Shown: positions 5,250-11,302 of the stretch, piece by piece | Layout: each line of letters starts with the position of its first letter | How positions within the stretch are numbered: the stretch's first letter is position 1 | Assembly: GCA_034437075.1 (NCBI GenBank) | Contig: DAOTVD010000413.1 | Span: 1-13,082 of the forward strand | Length of the DNA: 13,082 nucleotides | Source: DAOTVD01 sp034437075 | Lineage (GTDB): Bacteria; Chloroflexota; Anaerolineae; Aggregatilineales; J027 | Direction: 5' to 3' | Position numbers and translations under genes: made by a program | Notes under the pieces: model-generated | What the model was told of the DNA's origin: nothing | The model's database searches: none | What the model saw: the letters and a program-made list of their open reading frames with translations, nothing else

Positions 5250-5528
5250 TTAGGCTGTTCCAAAAAAATAATAACCCCTCCCCAGCCGCTCCCCGAATTC
5301 GGGGAGCGAGCGAGAGGGGGGTCAAATCAAGAATATATCCTTTTCGACAAAAGCAACCGGTATAATTAACTGACGTTACGCACTCACTTAGAATCCAAGG
5401 GGTTAAAACCCCTTGTTAACCCATAGTGACCTTTCGTGGCCACTTAACAAGGGGCTTCAGCCCCTTGAAGAAAGCCGATTTTGATAAGGCTGCGTAACGT
5501 GAGTAATTAAATACTTGGAAAAGCCTTA
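5250..5528 (+). repeat. AGGCT-ended composite repeat, copy 2 (contains a different inserted element)
   Basis: Starting about 20 bp after the kinase stop codon, this repeats the outer sequence of 179-527: TTAGGCTGTTCCAA at the left and, in reverse complement, TAAGGCTTTTCCAA at the right (two mismatches in 14). Conserved inner blocks include AAAAATAAT, AACCCCTCCCC, GAATTC, AAATCAAGA and ATCCTTTTCGACAAAAGCAA. A perfect 22-bp palindrome lies at 5287-5308. The element is interrupted at 5370-5503. The remainder of the 419-bp gap to rbfA (5529-5649) carries only the rbfA promoter region. Confidence 0.75.
5370..5503 (+). mobile_element. 134-bp MITE with CTGACGTTACGCA ends and 7-bp target duplication
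   Basis: The ends are CTGACGTTACGCA and, in reverse complement, CTCACGTTACGCA, flanked by TAATTAA at 5363-5369 and 5504-5510. Removing the insert plus one TAATTAA restores the outer repeat. Inside are hairpin-forming blocks AAGGGGTTAAAACCCCTT and CAAGGGGCTTCAGCCCCTTG, and the pair CCTTGTTAA/TTAACAAGG, so almost the whole element folds on itself. It is unrelated in sequence to the GTAAC element and has no coding capacity. The transposase family that moved it cannot be assigned from this window. Confidence 0.8.
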
Positions 5529-5589
5529 TGCCAATCGAGATGACCGGGGCATAGGGCCCCCGACGACCTACCCCATACGCGGTGTTTTT

Positions 5590-5598
5590 TGCTAGAAT
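5590..5598 (+). promoter_or_regulatory. Extended -10 promoter candidate for rbfA-nrnA
   Basis: TGCTAGAAT at 5590-5598 combines a TGn extension with TAGAAT (5 of 6 match to TATAAT), about 50 bp before the rbfA start. No good -35 hexamer precedes it, which fits an extended -10 promoter. It lies outside the repeat element, so the operon's promoter appears independent of the insertion. Confidence 0.45.
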
Positions 5599-5649
5599 AC
5601 GGGCGAACCACGTTTATTTCGACCATATAAGATCGTAAGAGAAATCACC

Positions 5650-6012
5650 ATGACCATTCGACAGGAACGCATTCGCGAACTCATTCGCGAGCACCTGAGC
5701 ACCCTTTTTCTGACCGACATCAGCGACCCGGCCCTCATCGGGCTGACCGTAACAGATGTGCGCGTAGATCGTGAAATCGAATACGCCGATGTTTATGTGC
5801 ATGCGCTGGGCGAAGATGAACGCCGCGAGGATGTAATGGCCGGGTTGCACCGGGCGCGCGGCTTCATTCGCACCCGCTTGGCCAAGGGCCTGCGCATCCG
5901 TCATACGCCCGAACTCCATTTTCATTGGGATGATGTGCTCGAAAACGCCGACCATATGGAACGTTTGCTGGACTCGCTCGATATTCCGCCGGAGGATGAT
6001 GACCGCACATGA
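5650..6012 (+). CDS. rbfA: Ribosome-binding factor A
   Basis: The 120-aa product matches RbfA, a late-stage 16S rRNA/30S maturation factor, in length and landmarks. MTIRQERIRELIREHLSTLF is the N-terminal helix, ISDPALIGLTVTDVRVDREIEYADVYVHAL is the strand region with the conserved D-P-x-x-x-G-x-x-x-T-x-x-x-V-x-x pattern, and ARGFIRTRLAKGLRIRHTPELHFHWDD is the KH-like C-terminal part, where P-E-L-x-F is typical. The tail LENADHMERLLDSLD is also as expected. The ATG follows an AG-rich stretch (AAGAGAAA). Its stop overlaps the next gene's start (ATGA). The rbfA-nrnA order is common in bacteria; truB, a frequent third member, is absent because a convergent gene follows. Confidence 0.95.
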   Translation: MTIRQERIRELIREHLSTLFLTDISDPALIGLTVTDVRVDREIEYADVYVHALGEDERREDVMAGLHRARGFIRTRLAKGLRIRHTPELHFHWDDVLENADHMERLLDSLDIPPEDDDRT

Positions 6013-7010
6013 CCGACTTCGTAACCCGCCTAGAATGGGCTGCTGCCTCCGACCTCGTGCGCGATGCGCAAAATATTATCCTCGTGACGCATGTGCGGCC
6101 AGATGGCGACGCGATTGGCTCGTTGTGCGGGCTGGGCTTGGCCCTGCGCAATCGCCAGAAAACCGCCACCCTGGTTGTGGATGAGGGCATCACGCCCTAT
6201 CTGAGCTTCGTGCCTGGTTCGCAGACTGTCTTGGCCGCGTTGCCCGCCAACCCACAAGCCGATCTGGTCATCAGCTTGGATGCCAGCGACCCGCAACGGC
6301 TCGGCATCGCGGGGCAGCAGGCCATCGCCACGGGTGCCCCGGTGGTGGTGGTCGATCATCATGTGACGAACACCTTTTTCGGCGCGGCGCATATCGTCAA
6401 CGAGCGCTATGTTTCGACCACCGAGGCCGTGTTGCGCTGGCTGGATTACCTCGGCTGGCGTCTGACGCCCGACATCGCCAAGGCGTTGCTCATCGGCATG
6501 GTGACGGATACGATCAGCTTTCGGGTTGGCCCCGTCAGCGGCGAAACCCTGCATCAGGTCGCGCGCTTGATTGCGCATGACATCAACCTGCGTGAGGTCA
6601 TCGAGAAAATGCTCGTCACGCTCGAACCAGGCCGCCTAGAAATGATGGGCGTGGGGCTGGCTCGCATGGTGATCGAAGCTGGGGTCGCGTATACGTATTT
6701 GGCAGAAGAAGATTTTACCACGCGGGGCCTGACCGAAAGCGAAAAACCCGAACTAGCCACCGAGATGTTGCGCGATGCCCGCGTGATGGTCGCCGCGCAG
6801 TTCACCGCCGCCGAAGACGGCTTATATCGCGTCAGCTTGCGGGCGGTGCCGGGCTTCGCGGTGGGGCCTATCGCGCTGGAACTGGGCGGCGGGGGGCATA
6901 CCCAGGCCGCCGGGGCGACGCTTCAGGCTAAAAGTATGGAGGATGCCATCGCGCAGGTTTTGCCCAAGCTGAAGGCCGAAGCCGCGCGCGGCACCCCCTT
7001 ATATAGCTAA
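6009..7010 (+). CDS. nrnA: DHH-family phosphoesterase, NrnA-type (oligoribonuclease / pAp phosphatase)
   Basis: The 333-aa protein has both parts of a DHH-DHHA1 phosphoesterase. Metal-binding motif I is THVRPDGDAIGS (27-38: H28, D32, D34), motif II is SLDAS (D91), motif III is the DHH triad at 116-118 (VVVVDHHVTN), and a further Asp lies in GMVTDT (D167). The DHHA1 C-terminus ends with the substrate-binding GGGGHTQAAG (293-302). Length and motifs fit NrnA, which degrades short RNA oligomers and dephosphorylates 3'-phosphoadenosine 5'-phosphate; which activity dominates here is not visible. Start ATG6009 overlaps the rbfA stop. The stop TAA (7008-7010) overlaps the stop of the convergent kinase gene, leaving no room for a terminator between them. 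Confidence 0.92.
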   Translation: MTDFVTRLEWAAASDLVRDAQNIILVTHVRPDGDAIGSLCGLGLALRNRQKTATLVVDEGITPYLSFVPGSQTVLAALPANPQADLVISLDASDPQRLGIAGQQAIATGAPVVVVDHHVTNTFFGAAHIVNERYVSTTEAVLRWLDYLGWRLTPDIAKALLIGMVTDTISFRVGPVSGETLHQVARLIAHDINLREVIEKMLVTLEPGRLEMMGVGLARMVIEAGVAYTYLAEEDFTTRGLTESEKPELATEMLRDARVMVAAQFTAAEDGLYRVSLRAVPGFAVGPIALELGGGGHTQAAGATLQAKSMEDAIAQVLPKLKAEAARGTPLYS

Positions 7011-10000
7011 TCGGCGCTGAGGTTCCAGAACGCGAATTCATCCAGCACGACGCGCAAGGTCGCTTCGGTGTCTCGGTTGACCAGGCGCACCCGCAACAAG
7101 ATACCCTCAGCGCGCGTGTCGTCTTCAACATCCAGCACGGGCATGCCATCCGCAAAGACCTGAATGCGCGCCCCCGCGAGCCGGACGCCCAGCGTCCCGC
7201 CCGCTTGGGGGTCAAGCGCGCCTTCGCCCGTGCTGGCATACACCAGGCTGGGGTCATTTTCGGCCACGATGGCGATCTCGCCGCGCTCGCTGACGCGCAC
7301 GCTATAAAAGCCACGCAAGATTAATTCCACGAAAAAGCCACCTTCCGGCGCATCGGGGACGCTAAAGGCGGTCGTGACAAATATATCGCGCTGGGTTGCG
7401 GCGACCGGGTCGGCATTCGCCACGATACTCGTAGAACCACGCGGCGGCACCTCGGCCACCAGGGCGCCATCCTGAATGTTGATGCTGCCAAACGGTGCCA
7501 AGAGCGACCAATCATCCGTGGGGCGGCTGAAGTCTTCGGCATAGTCGGGCTCGTCCAGGGCCAGCGGGTTGATATTCGGATTGCCGAACAATGCCGTGCC
7601 GGTCGTGGGCTCGGGGCAGCGCCCCGCTGCCGGGCCTGCTGCCGTATCGGGCACCCAACCTTGCAAGAACAGATCATCCACCGCGCGCGTGATGTCGATC
7701 TGATACCAGATGGTGCCTTCTGCGCCGCGCACCACGCGCCACACCGGCACCGGGCCATCCGGCGCGACTTCCGCCAAGATGCTAGCGCCGAAACTGGGGC
7801 GTTCGTATAGCGCCGCCTGCGAGACGATCACTTCGCACAGCACATCGCGGTTGGTGCTGGGGGTGGCCACAGCGCCGACTGTGCCCACGATGGGCAAACG
7901 CGCGCAGATCAATTCTGGTTCGGCGCGCACGACCGTCTCGAAGACCCAACCGCGCGCGGTCAGGAACCAGCCATCCGTTGTGCGGGCCGTGGCAATGGCG
8001 GTATCGCCGCCAAAGAGATTCTCCACAATATCCGATGCGCCGGTCGTGTTGGGCTGGCTACGCACGTTAACCTCGGCCTGTTCGGCGGTGAGGGTGCAGG
8101 GCACCGCCGTGGGCACGTTGGGCGTGGGCGAGGGCGTTTGGGTGGGGGTTTCCGTCGGCGTAAAGGTTGCGGTGGGGGACAGCGTTTCGGTGGGCGTGAA
8201 GGTCGCGGTGGGTGTCGGGCTGGGGGTATTGCTGGGCGTGGGCGAAACAAACACCTCGACCGCATCCACCGGGCCGCTAGCATCCACTTGCTGGGTCAAT
8301 ATCCAGCCGCGATTTCCCAAAAATTCGACCTCGTACCACAGCCCATCCGCCGAACGGCGCAGAATAGCCAGTTGGGCGCCCTCCGGCGCGATGCTGACTT
8401 CCGCGCTGGTGGTGTCCGGTTGGGCATAGAGAATCCCACGCGCGACAGTGACGCGCGCGCCCGCTTCCTGGGGCGTGGGGGATAGGGTTGGGGTGGGGGT
8501 ATCGCTCGGCGTGGCCGTCGGGGTGTCGCTGGGTGTGGCGGTGGGCGTGTCGCTGGGTGTGGCAGTGGGCGTGTCGGAGGGCTGCGGCGTATCGGTTGGT
8601 GTCGGCGTTTCGCTGGGCCGCACCTGGGCGATTTCCTCGCCAAAAATGCGCAAATCATCGGTTTGCGCCCAACCCTCACGGTTATTGTATGCCACCAGCG
8701 CCCAGCCTTGGCCAGGCAACAGGCCGAGCACATCCAGTTCGGCGCCATCCTGCACTGTCGCGATGGCTTCGCTAGCCGTGTTGGGCGCGGCGTAGAGCGT
8801 GGCGCTATCGGCAATAACAAGCGCCTGGCCATCCTCTAGCACGCTCTCCGCGTCGGCGTCATCGTCCGCGTCATCGCCGCCCAACACCAAGAAAGCCGCG
8901 ATGAATGCGCCGACGACCAACACCAGCACCCCCCAAATGAGCGCGCCACGCGGTGACCCGCTGGCGCGGGGCGTGTCTTGCACCATCGTCCTGGCTTGCG
9001 AGATGTCGGTGGGCTGGCTCATCGGCGCGGCTGCTTCTTGTACGTCTGCTTGTGCTTCTTGTGCAAGGGTCATATGTGCCGTGGGTTCGCTGGCCAGCAC
9101 GGCGCGTTGCTCGGCGTCCGATAGATAGGTTTCGAAATTGGTGCTGGTGTCTGCATCGGGGCTAAAGGTGCTCGGTGCCAGGGTAAATTCAGTATCGCCG
9201 GAAGCCGCGCGGGTTAATTCTTCGATAAACTGGGTGGCTGTGGGGTAGCGGTCGGCTGGCTTTTTGGCGATGGCCCTAAAAATGACCGTAGTCACGCCCG
9301 GGGGCAACTGGGTGTTATAGCGCTCTAGGGGCGGCGGCATTTCGTCCAGGTGTTTGTACATCAAGCCAAAGGGTGTGTCGGCATTAAATGGCAACGCCCC
9401 CGTGAGCATGTTATACGCGATAACGCCCAGCGCATAAATATCGGTGCGCGCATCGACGGGGTGAGTGCGCCATTGTTCGGGGGCCATATAGGCAGGGGTG
9501 CCCATCAGCGTCCCGGCGGCGGTCATCTCACTCGTGGCGTTGGTGGCTTTGGCGATGCCAAAATCGGTCAGATAACAATTATTGTTGGTGTCGATGAGGA
9601 CGTTTTGCGGCTTCAGGTCGCGGTGAATGATCCCGGCCTCGTGGGCGTGCGTCAGCGCCTGGGCGATCTGTCCTAACATCCGCAGGCTTTCGGCGACAGG
9701 CAACATCCCGGCCATGATGCGGTCTTTTAGGTCGCCCGTTTCCAGAATGCGCATCACCAGATAAATCTGGCCTTCGTATTCGCCATAATCGTAGACGGGT
9801 AAAATGTAGGGGTGTTCGAGCTTGGCAATGGTGCGGGCTTCGCGCTGAAAGCGCATGATGAACTCATCGCGTTCGGCCTCGTCTGCCCCGGCCAGGTTAG
9901 AGAGAATCATCTTGATGGCGACTTCGCGATCCATATTGGGCTGAAACGCCCGGTAGACCACCGCCATGCCCCCCCGCCCCAGAACACTGCGAATTTCATA

Positions 10001-10042
10001 GCGTCCATCAATGACCCTGCCAATCAGGGGGTCGTTGCTCAT
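7007..10042 (-). CDS. Transmembrane PknB-type Ser/Thr kinase with four SH3b-like repeats and lectin-like C-terminus
   Basis: 1011 aa. The kinase domain (15-278) is complete: G-loop GRGGMAVVY (22-30), K44, E68, HRDLKPQN (140-147), DFG (160-162), and GTPAYMAPE (181-189) with several Thr residues in the activation loop. A Thr/Asp-rich juxtamembrane region follows, then one membrane helix (about 367-388), so the kinase is cytoplasmic and the rest outside. The outer part has SH3b-like modules at about 405-466, 528-588, 648-708 and 734-802. The first three are joined by Thr/Pro linkers (477-525 and 601-642); a shorter linker (about 709-733) precedes the fourth. The C-terminus (835-1008) is a beta-rich jelly-roll-like domain (DDWSL...FVELILRG..VSVRV-type pattern). 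SH3b domains suggest wall or surface binding in place of PASTA. GAGG lies 6 nt before ATG10042. It is monocistronic here. Confidence 0.92.
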   Translation of the reverse strand: MSNDPLIGRVIDGRYEIRSVLGRGGMAVVYRAFQPNMDREVAIKMILSNLAGADEAERDEFIMRFQREARTIAKLEHPYILPVYDYGEYEGQIYLVMRILETGDLKDRIMAGMLPVAESLRMLGQIAQALTHAHEAGIIHRDLKPQNVLIDTNNNCYLTDFGIAKATNATSEMTAAGTLMGTPAYMAPEQWRTHPVDARTDIYALGVIAYNMLTGALPFNADTPFGLMYKHLDEMPPPLERYNTQLPPGVTTVIFRAIAKKPADRYPTATQFIEELTRAASGDTEFTLAPSTFSPDADTSTNFETYLSDAEQRAVLASEPTAHMTLAQEAQADVQEAAAPMSQPTDISQARTMVQDTPRASGSPRGALIWGVLVLVVGAFIAAFLVLGGDDADDDADAESVLEDGQALVIADSATLYAAPNTASEAIATVQDGAELDVLGLLPGQGWALVAYNNREGWAQTDDLRIFGEEIAQVRPSETPTPTDTPQPSDTPTATPSDTPTATPSDTPTATPSDTPTPTLSPTPQEAGARVTVARGILYAQPDTTSAEVSIAPEGAQLAILRRSADGLWYEVEFLGNRGWILTQQVDASGPVDAVEVFVSPTPSNTPSPTPTATFTPTETLSPTATFTPTETPTQTPSPTPNVPTAVPCTLTAEQAEVNVRSQPNTTGASDIVENLFGGDTAIATARTTDGWFLTARGWVFETVVRAEPELICARLPIVGTVGAVATPSTNRDVLCEVIVSQAALYERPSFGASILAEVAPDGPVPVWRVVRGAEGTIWYQIDITRAVDDLFLQGWVPDTAAGPAAGRCPEPTTGTALFGNPNINPLALDEPDYAEDFSRPTDDWSLLAPFGSINIQDGALVAEVPPRGSTSIVANADPVAATQRDIFVTTAFSVPDAPEGGFFVELILRGFYSVRVSERGEIAIVAENDPSLVYASTGEGALDPQAGGTLGVRLAGARIQVFADGMPVLDVEDDTRAEGILLRVRLVNRDTEATLRVVLDEFAFWNLSAD
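8507..8578 (-). repeat. Three 24-bp tandem repeats encoding SDTPTATP
   Basis: Residues 489-512 of the kinase are three perfect copies of SDTPTATP, followed by a variant SDTPTPTL. The DNA repeats are nearly identical in synonymous positions, showing recent expansion of the extracellular linker between the first and second SH3b-like modules. Linker length is likely to vary between strains. Confidence 0.85.
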
Positions 10043-10076
10043 AAGCGTCCTCAGTTACATCCTGTACACGTGCTTT

Positions 10077-10082
10077 ATGATA
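10077..10082 (-). promoter_or_regulatory. Possible -10 element of the kinase gene
   Basis: On the minus strand, TATCAT lies about 35 bp before the kinase start codon, a reasonable position for a -10 (4-5 of 6 match). No clear -35 was seen. The whole candidate lies between the kinase start and the repeat at 10122, so the repeat is close to or just upstream of the promoter. Confidence 0.3.
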
Positions 10083-10168
10083 CGCCATGCCACGCGCCCG
10101 AACAAGTGAAGGGGCCAGCCAGCCAGGGCGATTGCATCAAATTGAGAGTTGAGTAGTTACTTTGGCAG

Positions 10169-10276
10169 GTAACTGCTCAGGCTATGCCAATTCTTCCCCC
10201 TCACCCCCTTAATCCCCCTCTCCCAGGGCTGAAAGCCCGTTTAGGAGAGGGGTTGGGGTGAGGGCTGAGTAGTTAC
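10169..10276 (+). mobile_element. 108-bp GTAAC-ended MITE, short form
   Basis: Ends GTAACTGCTCAG and CTGAGTAGTTAC are identical to those of the 326-498 copy, and the arms match almost base for base. It lacks the 65 central bases of that copy, and a short GGGCTGAAAGCCC hairpin forms its apex. The flanking octamers are TTTGGCAG and TTTCCAAG (5 of 8 the same), so a target duplication is either decayed or lost by recombination. No coding capacity. Confidence 0.8.
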
Positions 10277-10317
10277 TTTCCAAGTATTTAACTATGTCGC
10301 TTGCTTTTGTCAAAAAT
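10277..10317 (-). repeat. Right-end fragment of the AGGCT-type repeat with an unoccupied insertion site
   Basis: In reverse complement it reads TTGACAAAAGCAAGCGACAT followed by AGTTAAATACTTGGAAA, matching the right part of the copies at 179-527 and 5250-5528 but without any insert at the CGGCATAG/TAATTAA position. It therefore shows what the target looked like before insertion. The rest of the element is missing. Confidence 0.7.
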
Positions 10318-10410
10318 GGCGACCTGCCAAATTTGTAACTCACTCAAGCCCCAATTTAATGCAATCGCCCTGGCCGGATTTGGGCCTTCTCTAGCCAGTC
10401 TCAAACGAAG

Positions 10411-10419
10411 TGGTATAAT
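10411..10419 (+). promoter_or_regulatory. Extended -10 promoter for the STAS/RsbW operon
   Basis: TGGTATAAT contains a perfect TATAAT (10414-10419) with the TGn extension directly before it, 40 bp upstream of ATG10459. No good -35 hexamer is present 16-18 bp further up, consistent with an extended -10 promoter. It lies just outside the composite repeat ending at 10374. Confidence 0.6.
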
Positions 10420-10458
10420 CCCCCATATTTTAGCAAGCAGCTACGGAGCATGTAAGCG

Positions 10459-10797
10459 ATGAGTATTGAGATTTCGGTTTCCGAGATGAAGCGCGTGAGC
10501 CTGATGGAAGTCGCCGGACGGGTGGATAGCATCAGCGCGGACGATTTGCATCAGGCCCTGGCCCAGGCCATCGACGATGGCCGCACCAAGCTGGTGGTCA
10601 ACCTGGAGCAAGTCGAGTATATGAGCAGTTCGGGCCTGCGCGAACTCGTCTCGGCGCTGAAGCAGGTCAATAAGATGAATGGTGATTTGCGCCTGGCCGC
10701 GCCGTCCCAAAAGGTGATGGAAGTGCTCGAACTGGCCGGCCTAGATACCATTTTCAAGGTCTACCCCTCTACCGTTGAGGCCGTTGGGAGTTTCTGA
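10459..10797 (+). CDS. Anti-sigma factor antagonist (STAS domain, SpoIIAA/RsbV type)
   Basis: A 112-aa single STAS domain. Landmarks are the N-terminal strands MSIEISVSEMKRVSLMEVAGRVD, the helix ADDLHQALAQAID, the strand KLVVNLEQVEYM, and the phosphorylation loop SSSGLREL (56-63). In the SpoIIAA/RsbV family the loop normally reads D-S-S-G; here the Asp is Ser56, with S57 as the likely phosphorylated residue. The protein should release a sigma factor, or another client, by binding the RsbW-type kinase encoded immediately downstream, and be inactivated by its phosphorylation. GGAG (10445-10448) is 10 nt before ATG10459, slightly far. The stop and the next start overlap as TGATG. Confidence 0.9.
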   Translation: MSIEISVSEMKRVSLMEVAGRVDSISADDLHQALAQAIDDGRTKLVVNLEQVEYMSSSGLRELVSALKQVNKMNGDLRLAAPSQKVMEVLELAGLDTIFKVYPSTVEAVGSF

Positions 10798-11222
10798 TGG
10801 GGCAGCGCCTCCGCATTATGGCCGCGTTGGACGACGTGCGGCGGGCGACGACTTTCGTGGCCCAGGCGGCAGCGGACGCGGGGCTGAGTGATAAAGACGT
10901 TTATCATTGCGAAGTGGCGGTGGAAGAAGCCTGCACGAATATCGTGCAGCACGGGGTCACTGCCTCGCCCAGCGACGAGCACCATATCATCCTGAGCGCC
11001 AGCGCCAATGGCACCGCCTTTCAAATTATCATTCAGGATGATACGCCGCCCTTTAACCCGTTGACGTATGAGGTCAGCAACCTGGGGGATGAACTGGCCA
11101 AGCGCCAACCCGGCGGGCTGGGCATTCATTTTTTCAAAAACCTGATGGACGATGTCAGCTACGAATATCAGGCCCCGTATAACCAACTCACCCTACGCAA
11201 ACGATTGTCGGGGTCGCCTTAA
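10797..11222 (+). CDS. Anti-sigma regulatory factor / Ser-Thr kinase (RsbW/SpoIIAB-like)
   Basis: The 141-aa product is a GHKL ATPase of the HATPase_c_2 type. The N-box is VAVEEACTNIVQHG (40-53, E44 and N48), the G1-like loop is QDDTPPFNP (80-88) and the G2 loop is PGGLGIHFFKNLMD (106-118). These are the ATP-binding parts of partner-switching kinases that phosphorylate a STAS antagonist and sequester a sigma factor or other target. Translation is coupled to the STAS gene through TGATG, so the two are made in matched amounts. No sigma-factor gene or PP2C-type phosphatase gene is in the window; the target is unknown. A small GCGCA-GCAA-TGCGC hairpin (11238-11251) follows but has no U-tract. Confidence 0.92.
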   Translation: MGQRLRIMAALDDVRRATTFVAQAAADAGLSDKDVYHCEVAVEEACTNIVQHGVTASPSDEHHIILSASANGTAFQIIIQDDTPPFNPLTYEVSNLGDELAKRQPGGLGIHFFKNLMDDVSYEYQAPYNQLTLRKRLSGSP

Positions 11223-11267
11223 GTTTTGTCTGAGAGCGCGCAGCAATGCGCCAGATTGTGTACACTT

Positions 11268-11286
11268 TTAAGTACCACCCACTTAA
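11268..11286. promoter_or_regulatory. Dyad TTAAGT-N7-ACTTAA before the binding-protein gene
   Basis: TTAAGT (11268-11273) and ACTTAA (11281-11286) form a perfect 6-bp dyad with a 7-base centre, just after a weak TACACT (11261-11266) and directly before the ribosome site GAGGAG (11289-11294). It could be an operator or a short 5'-leader hairpin. The 80-bp gap shows no stronger promoter, so the gene may also be read through from the STAS/RsbW pair. Confidence 0.35.
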
Positions 11287-11302
11287 ATGAGGAGTTTGTT
11301 AC

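Larger units (their letters stand above)
10122..10374. repeat. Composite inverted-repeat element, locus 3, with arms of about 50 bp
   Basis: The left arm (10122-10170) starts GCCAGGGCGATTGCAT, and the right arm (10322-10374) is its reverse complement with 45 of 49 aligned bases identical and two small gaps. Between the arms lie a GTAAC-ended MITE (10169-10276) and a reverse-oriented fragment of the AGGCT-type repeat (10277-10317). Each arm also contains a GTAAC-like motif (GAGTAGTTAC left, GTAACTCACTCAA right). No convincing target duplication flanks the outer ends. It occupies most of the 416-bp gap between the divergent kinase and STAS genes; the rest holds their promoters. Confidence 0.7.

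Noticed and set aside
8448..8795. Plus-strand Gly/Val-rich frame
   Set aside because: It is antisense to the Thr/Pro linkers of the kinase; the repeats explain its length.
9812..10156. Plus-strand 114-aa frame reaching into the kinase promoter
   Set aside because: It is antisense to the conserved kinase N-lobe, and its end runs into the composite repeat.
10450..10455. Start-stop mini-ORF (ATGTAA) before the STAS gene
   Set aside because: GGAG ends only one base before this ATG, too close to initiate; probably chance.
11238..11251. Hairpin GCGCA-GCAA-TGCGC as a terminator after the RsbW gene
   Set aside because: The stem is 5 bp and no U-tract follows; it may be a small RNA structure but not a supported terminator.
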